A program made the translations under genes and the position numbers. This document shows positions 62,032-64,000 of a stretch of DNA of 64,000 nt, one piece after another. The DNA is taken from assembly GCF_009769165.1 (NCBI RefSeq), contig NZ_CP043476.1, forward strand, positions 3,231,001 through 3,295,000. Direction: 5' to 3'. The notes under the pieces were generated by a model. It did not search any database. It was not told the DNA's origin and was given only the letters and a program-made list of their open reading frames with translations. Positions within the stretch are counted from its first letter, which is position 1; each line of letters starts with the position of its first letter. Origin of the DNA: Xanthomonas hyacinthi. Lineage in GTDB: Bacteria > Pseudomonadota > Gammaproteobacteria > Xanthomonadales > Xanthomonadaceae.

Positions 62032-62346
62032 ATGAGCGACGGTTTCGTGGCCTTGTACATCTTCATGCTGGCGGCCATCGCCGGGCATGTGATCATCTCG
62101 CGGGTGCCGGTGATCCTGCACACCCCGCTGATGTCCGGTTCCAACTTCATCCACGGCATCGTGCTGATCGGCGCGATGGTGGTGCTCGGCCACGCCGATA
62201 CCACGCTTGAAAAGGCGGTGGGCTTCTTCGCCGTCCTGCTCGGCGCCGGCAACGCCGCTGGCGGCTATGTGGTCACCGAGCGCATGCTGGAGATGTTCAA
62301 GTCCAGCAAGGCGCCGGCGAACAAGGCCAACAAGGGGGGCGATTGA
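62032..62346 (+). CDS. pntAb: NAD(P) transhydrogenase, membrane part of the alpha subunit
   Basis: A 104-residue membrane protein with three to four helices (ALYIFMLAAIAGHVIIS, GIVLIGAMVVLG, AVGFFAVLLGAGNAAGGYVV). It matches the C-terminal membrane part of PntA, which is a separate chain in three-subunit transhydrogenases. ATG 62032 has GGAGAAG before it. It works with PntB (next gene) to couple hydride transfer between NADH and NADP+ to proton flow. The NAD-binding partner PntAa is not next to it; upstream are a MITE-like element and a gene on the other strand. Confidence 0.92.
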   Translation: MSDGFVALYIFMLAAIAGHVIISRVPVILHTPLMSGSNFIHGIVLIGAMVVLGHADTTLEKAVGFFAVLLGAGNAAGGYVVTERMLEMFKSSKAPANKANKGGD

Positions 62347-62429
62347 ATGCGCGGCGCCTGGCCATTGCGCTGGTGCCTGCGGCAATGCTGGTCCCGCTGC
62401 CCAGCTTCGCGGCGGGCTTTCTCTCCTAG
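62343..62429 (+). CDS. Possible 28-residue exported peptide between pntAb and pntB
   Basis: A TTG-started frame overlapping the pntAb stop codon reads like a signal peptide (NARRLAIALVPAAMLVPLPS, then FAAGFLS) and stops at once. It may be a remnant of a longer gene, a translated leader or chance. No ribosome site of note and no family; reported as tentative. Confidence 0.25.
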   Translation: MNARRLAIALVPAAMLVPLPSFAAGFLS

Positions 62430-62471
62430 GTGCTGCCGTCCGGGCAGGTGTCCTTCCTTGTTGGAGCGCGC

Positions 62472-63920
62472 ATGAGCACTGCCGAAGCACTGTCCTGGCT
62501 GGTGAAGGCCAGCTACCTGGTCGCTGCCACCCTGTTCCTGCTCGGCCTGCAGCGCATGGCCTCGCCCAAGACCGCGCGCAGCGGCATCCATTGGGCCGGG
62601 TTCGGTATGTTGCTGGCGACCGCGGCGACGTTCCTGCTGCCCGGCCTGCACAACCTGACCCTGATCCTGCTGGCGATCGCGATCGGTACCGGCGCGGCCT
62701 GGATCTCGGCCAAGAAGGTCGCCATCACCGACATGCCGCAGATGGTCGCGCTGTACAACGGCATGGGCGGCGGCTCGGCGGCGGCGATCGGCGCGGTGGA
62801 GCTGCTGCGCTTCTCGTTCCTGGCGCACCGCGACACCTCGCACTGGAGCGAGAGCGCGATCGCCGCGCTGGCCGCGCGCCAGCCCGACGCGACCACGCTG
62901 GCGCTGGCCATCGTCGGCTCGGCGATCGGCGCGATCTCGCTGTCCGGCTCGGTCATCGCCTGGGCCAAGCTCGACGGGCGGCTGGACAAGCGCGTCACCT
63001 TCCCCGGCCAGCAGGCGTTCAACCTGCTGGTGTTCGTGGCGATGCTGGGCCTGGGCGCCTGGGCCGCGATCGGCCTCAGCCCGGTGGCGATCGTGGCCTT
63101 CTTCGCGGTCGCGCTGGCGCTGGGCGTGCTGATGACGCTGCCGATCGGCGGCGCCGACATGCCGGTGGTGATCTCGCTGTACAACGCCTTCACCGGCCTG
63201 GCGGTGGCGTTCGAGGGCTATGTGCTGGGCAACGAGGCGCTGATCATCGCCGGCATGATGGTCGGCGCGGCCGGCATCCTGCTGACCCGGCTGATGGCCA
63301 AGGCGATGAACCGGCCGATCAGCGGCGTGCTGTTCTCCAATTTCGGCGGCGGCGGCCAGGCGCAGGAGATCAGCGGCGCGCAAAAGCCGATCGAGGCCGG
63401 CGACGTGGCGGCGATGATGGCCTACGCCGAGCGCGTGGTGATCGTGCCCGGCTACGGCATGGCGGTGGCGCAGGCGCAGCACAAGATCTGGGAACTGGCG
63501 CAGCGGCTGATCGAGCGCGGGGTCAAGGTCAAGTTCGCGATCCACCCGGTGGCCGGGCGCATGCCCGGGCACATGAACGTGCTGCTGGCCGAGGCCGGCG
63601 TGCCCTACGACCTGATCGCCGACATGGACGACGTCAATCCCGAGTTCCCCAGCACCGACGTGTCGCTGGTGATCGGCGCCAACGACGTGGTCAACCCGGT
63701 CGCCAAGACCGATCCGGCCAGCCCGATCTACGGCATGCCGATCCTGGACGTGGTCAATTCCAGGAACGTCGTGGTGATCAAGCGCGGCAAGGGCACCGGC
63801 TTCGCCGGGATCGAGAACGCGCTGTTCTACGCCGACAACACGCGCATGCTGTACGGCGACGGCGCCGAGGCGGCCGGCGCGCTGGTCAGCGAACTGAAGG
63901 CGCTCGACGGCGGGCATTGA
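62472..63920 (+). CDS. pntB: NAD(P) transhydrogenase beta subunit
   Basis: A 482-residue inner-membrane protein with about nine helices over residues 1-275, including MPQMVALYNGMGGGSAAAIG and TLPIGGADMPVVISLYN. The NADP(H)-binding domain III follows from about 300, with VPGYGMAVAQAQHKIWEL and IHPVAGRMPGHMNVLLAEAG. It ends with the usual KRGKGTGFAGIENALFY segment (cited in part: GTGFAGIENALFY). ATG 62472 has a GGAG site. It supplies NADPH, needed by CysJ and other reductases. Confidence 0.96.
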   Translation: MSTAEALSWLVKASYLVAATLFLLGLQRMASPKTARSGIHWAGFGMLLATAATFLLPGLHNLTLILLAIAIGTGAAWISAKKVAITDMPQMVALYNGMGGGSAAAIGAVELLRFSFLAHRDTSHWSESAIAALAARQPDATTLALAIVGSAIGAISLSGSVIAWAKLDGRLDKRVTFPGQQAFNLLVFVAMLGLGAWAAIGLSPVAIVAFFAVALALGVLMTLPIGGADMPVVISLYNAFTGLAVAFEGYVLGNEALIIAGMMVGAAGILLTRLMAKAMNRPISGVLFSNFGGGGQAQEISGAQKPIEAGDVAAMMAYAERVVIVPGYGMAVAQAQHKIWELAQRLIERGVKVKFAIHPVAGRMPGHMNVLLAEAGVPYDLIADMDDVNPEFPSTDVSLVIGANDVVNPVAKTDPASPIYGMPILDVVNSRNVVVIKRGKGTGFAGIENALFYADNTRMLYGDGAEAAGALVSELKALDGGH

Positions 63921-63975
63921 GCGTCGCCGGCAACAGGCGCGGGCGGGTGCCTGGGCCGCGCATCGGTCGTGGCCG

Positions 63976-64000
63976 GCAGTCGCGGCTGCAGCCGCTTCTA
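63976..64000. repeat. Start of a REP-like repeat at the window edge
   Basis: GTCGCGGCTGCAGCCGCTTC resembles one arm of the 31990/32114 repeats (GTCGCGACTGAAGTC). The rest lies beyond the window, so the call is tentative. Confidence 0.3.

Overview
The window is a 64 kb high-GC chromosomal segment of a gammaproteobacterium of the Xanthomonadaceae, most probably a Xanthomonas. This is inferred from family content (a urate hydroxylase of the HpyO type described from Xanthomonas, fused cysNC, TonB receptor and PepSY pairs, a GDSL autotransporter), GTG/TTG starts with 4-bp overlaps, and intergenic repeats of xanthomonad type. Gene density is high, and there is no intact prophage, insertion sequence or CRISPR array.

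Layout. 1-2423: end of an ABC exporter, a 3-mercaptopyruvate sulfurtransferase and a cysteine-synthase-like enzyme. 2987-15345: purine salvage and urate degradation, namely a purine nucleoside permease followed by ten tightly packed genes (allC, pucG, puuE, hpxZ-like, uraD, hpyO, uraH, xdhA, xdhB, xdhC). Together they encode xanthine to urate to 5-hydroxyisourate to OHCU to allantoin to allantoate to ureidoglycine to oxalurate plus glycine, with gene order running roughly against the pathway. 15420-17632: a secreted S10 carboxypeptidase-like protein and a small exported EF-hand-like protein. 18136-21498: cysK and cysG facing the CysB-type regulator. 21963-25712: an outer-membrane barrel, a small phosphate-binding-like periplasmic protein and a chemoreceptor with five HAMP-like repeats. 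26073-27596: arsR-arsC-arsH. 27941-31952: a DUF2946 protein, a TonB receptor and a PepSY reductase (metal uptake). 32235-39795: assimilatory sulfate reduction, cysJ-cysI-cysH on the minus strand and cysD-cysNC on the plus strand. 39903-42536: glycosyltransferase, polysaccharide deacetylase, GNAT acetyltransferase. 43113-47065: secreted papain-like protease, Na+/alanine symporter, secreted beta-sandwich protein. 47664-53584: SpoU-type methyltransferase, a carboxylesterase remnant, LacI regulator, M28 peptidase, MscL, FAH-family hydrolase, small membrane protein, Rieske protein. 53605-57395: thiS-thiG-trmB and an SLC13 permease. 57551-59371: GDSL autotransporter. 59653-60018: tRNA-Gly(CCC) with an integrase remnant. 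60200-61676: ECF sigma factor operon. 62032-63920: pntAb and pntB.

Three dispersed repeat families stand out. (i) Inverted arrays of GGGAATC/GGGAATG-like heptamers lie inside both cys operons and reach into cysNC and trmB coding sequence. (ii) A MITE-like element with CTAG-GGCGTGTCATC ends has one full copy and two partial copies, and two genes take their stop codon from its terminal CTAG. (iii) REP-like TGTAGGAGnnnCTTCAnCC hairpins occur at several junctions. No clearly unprecedented system was found. The most interesting points are the repeat-derived N-terminus of CysNC, the CysG that lacks its central domain, the compact HpyO-type urate cluster, the porin/phosphate-binding-like/chemoreceptor module with a possible Pho box, and the DUF2946-TonB-PepSY locus with a Met/His-rich loop.
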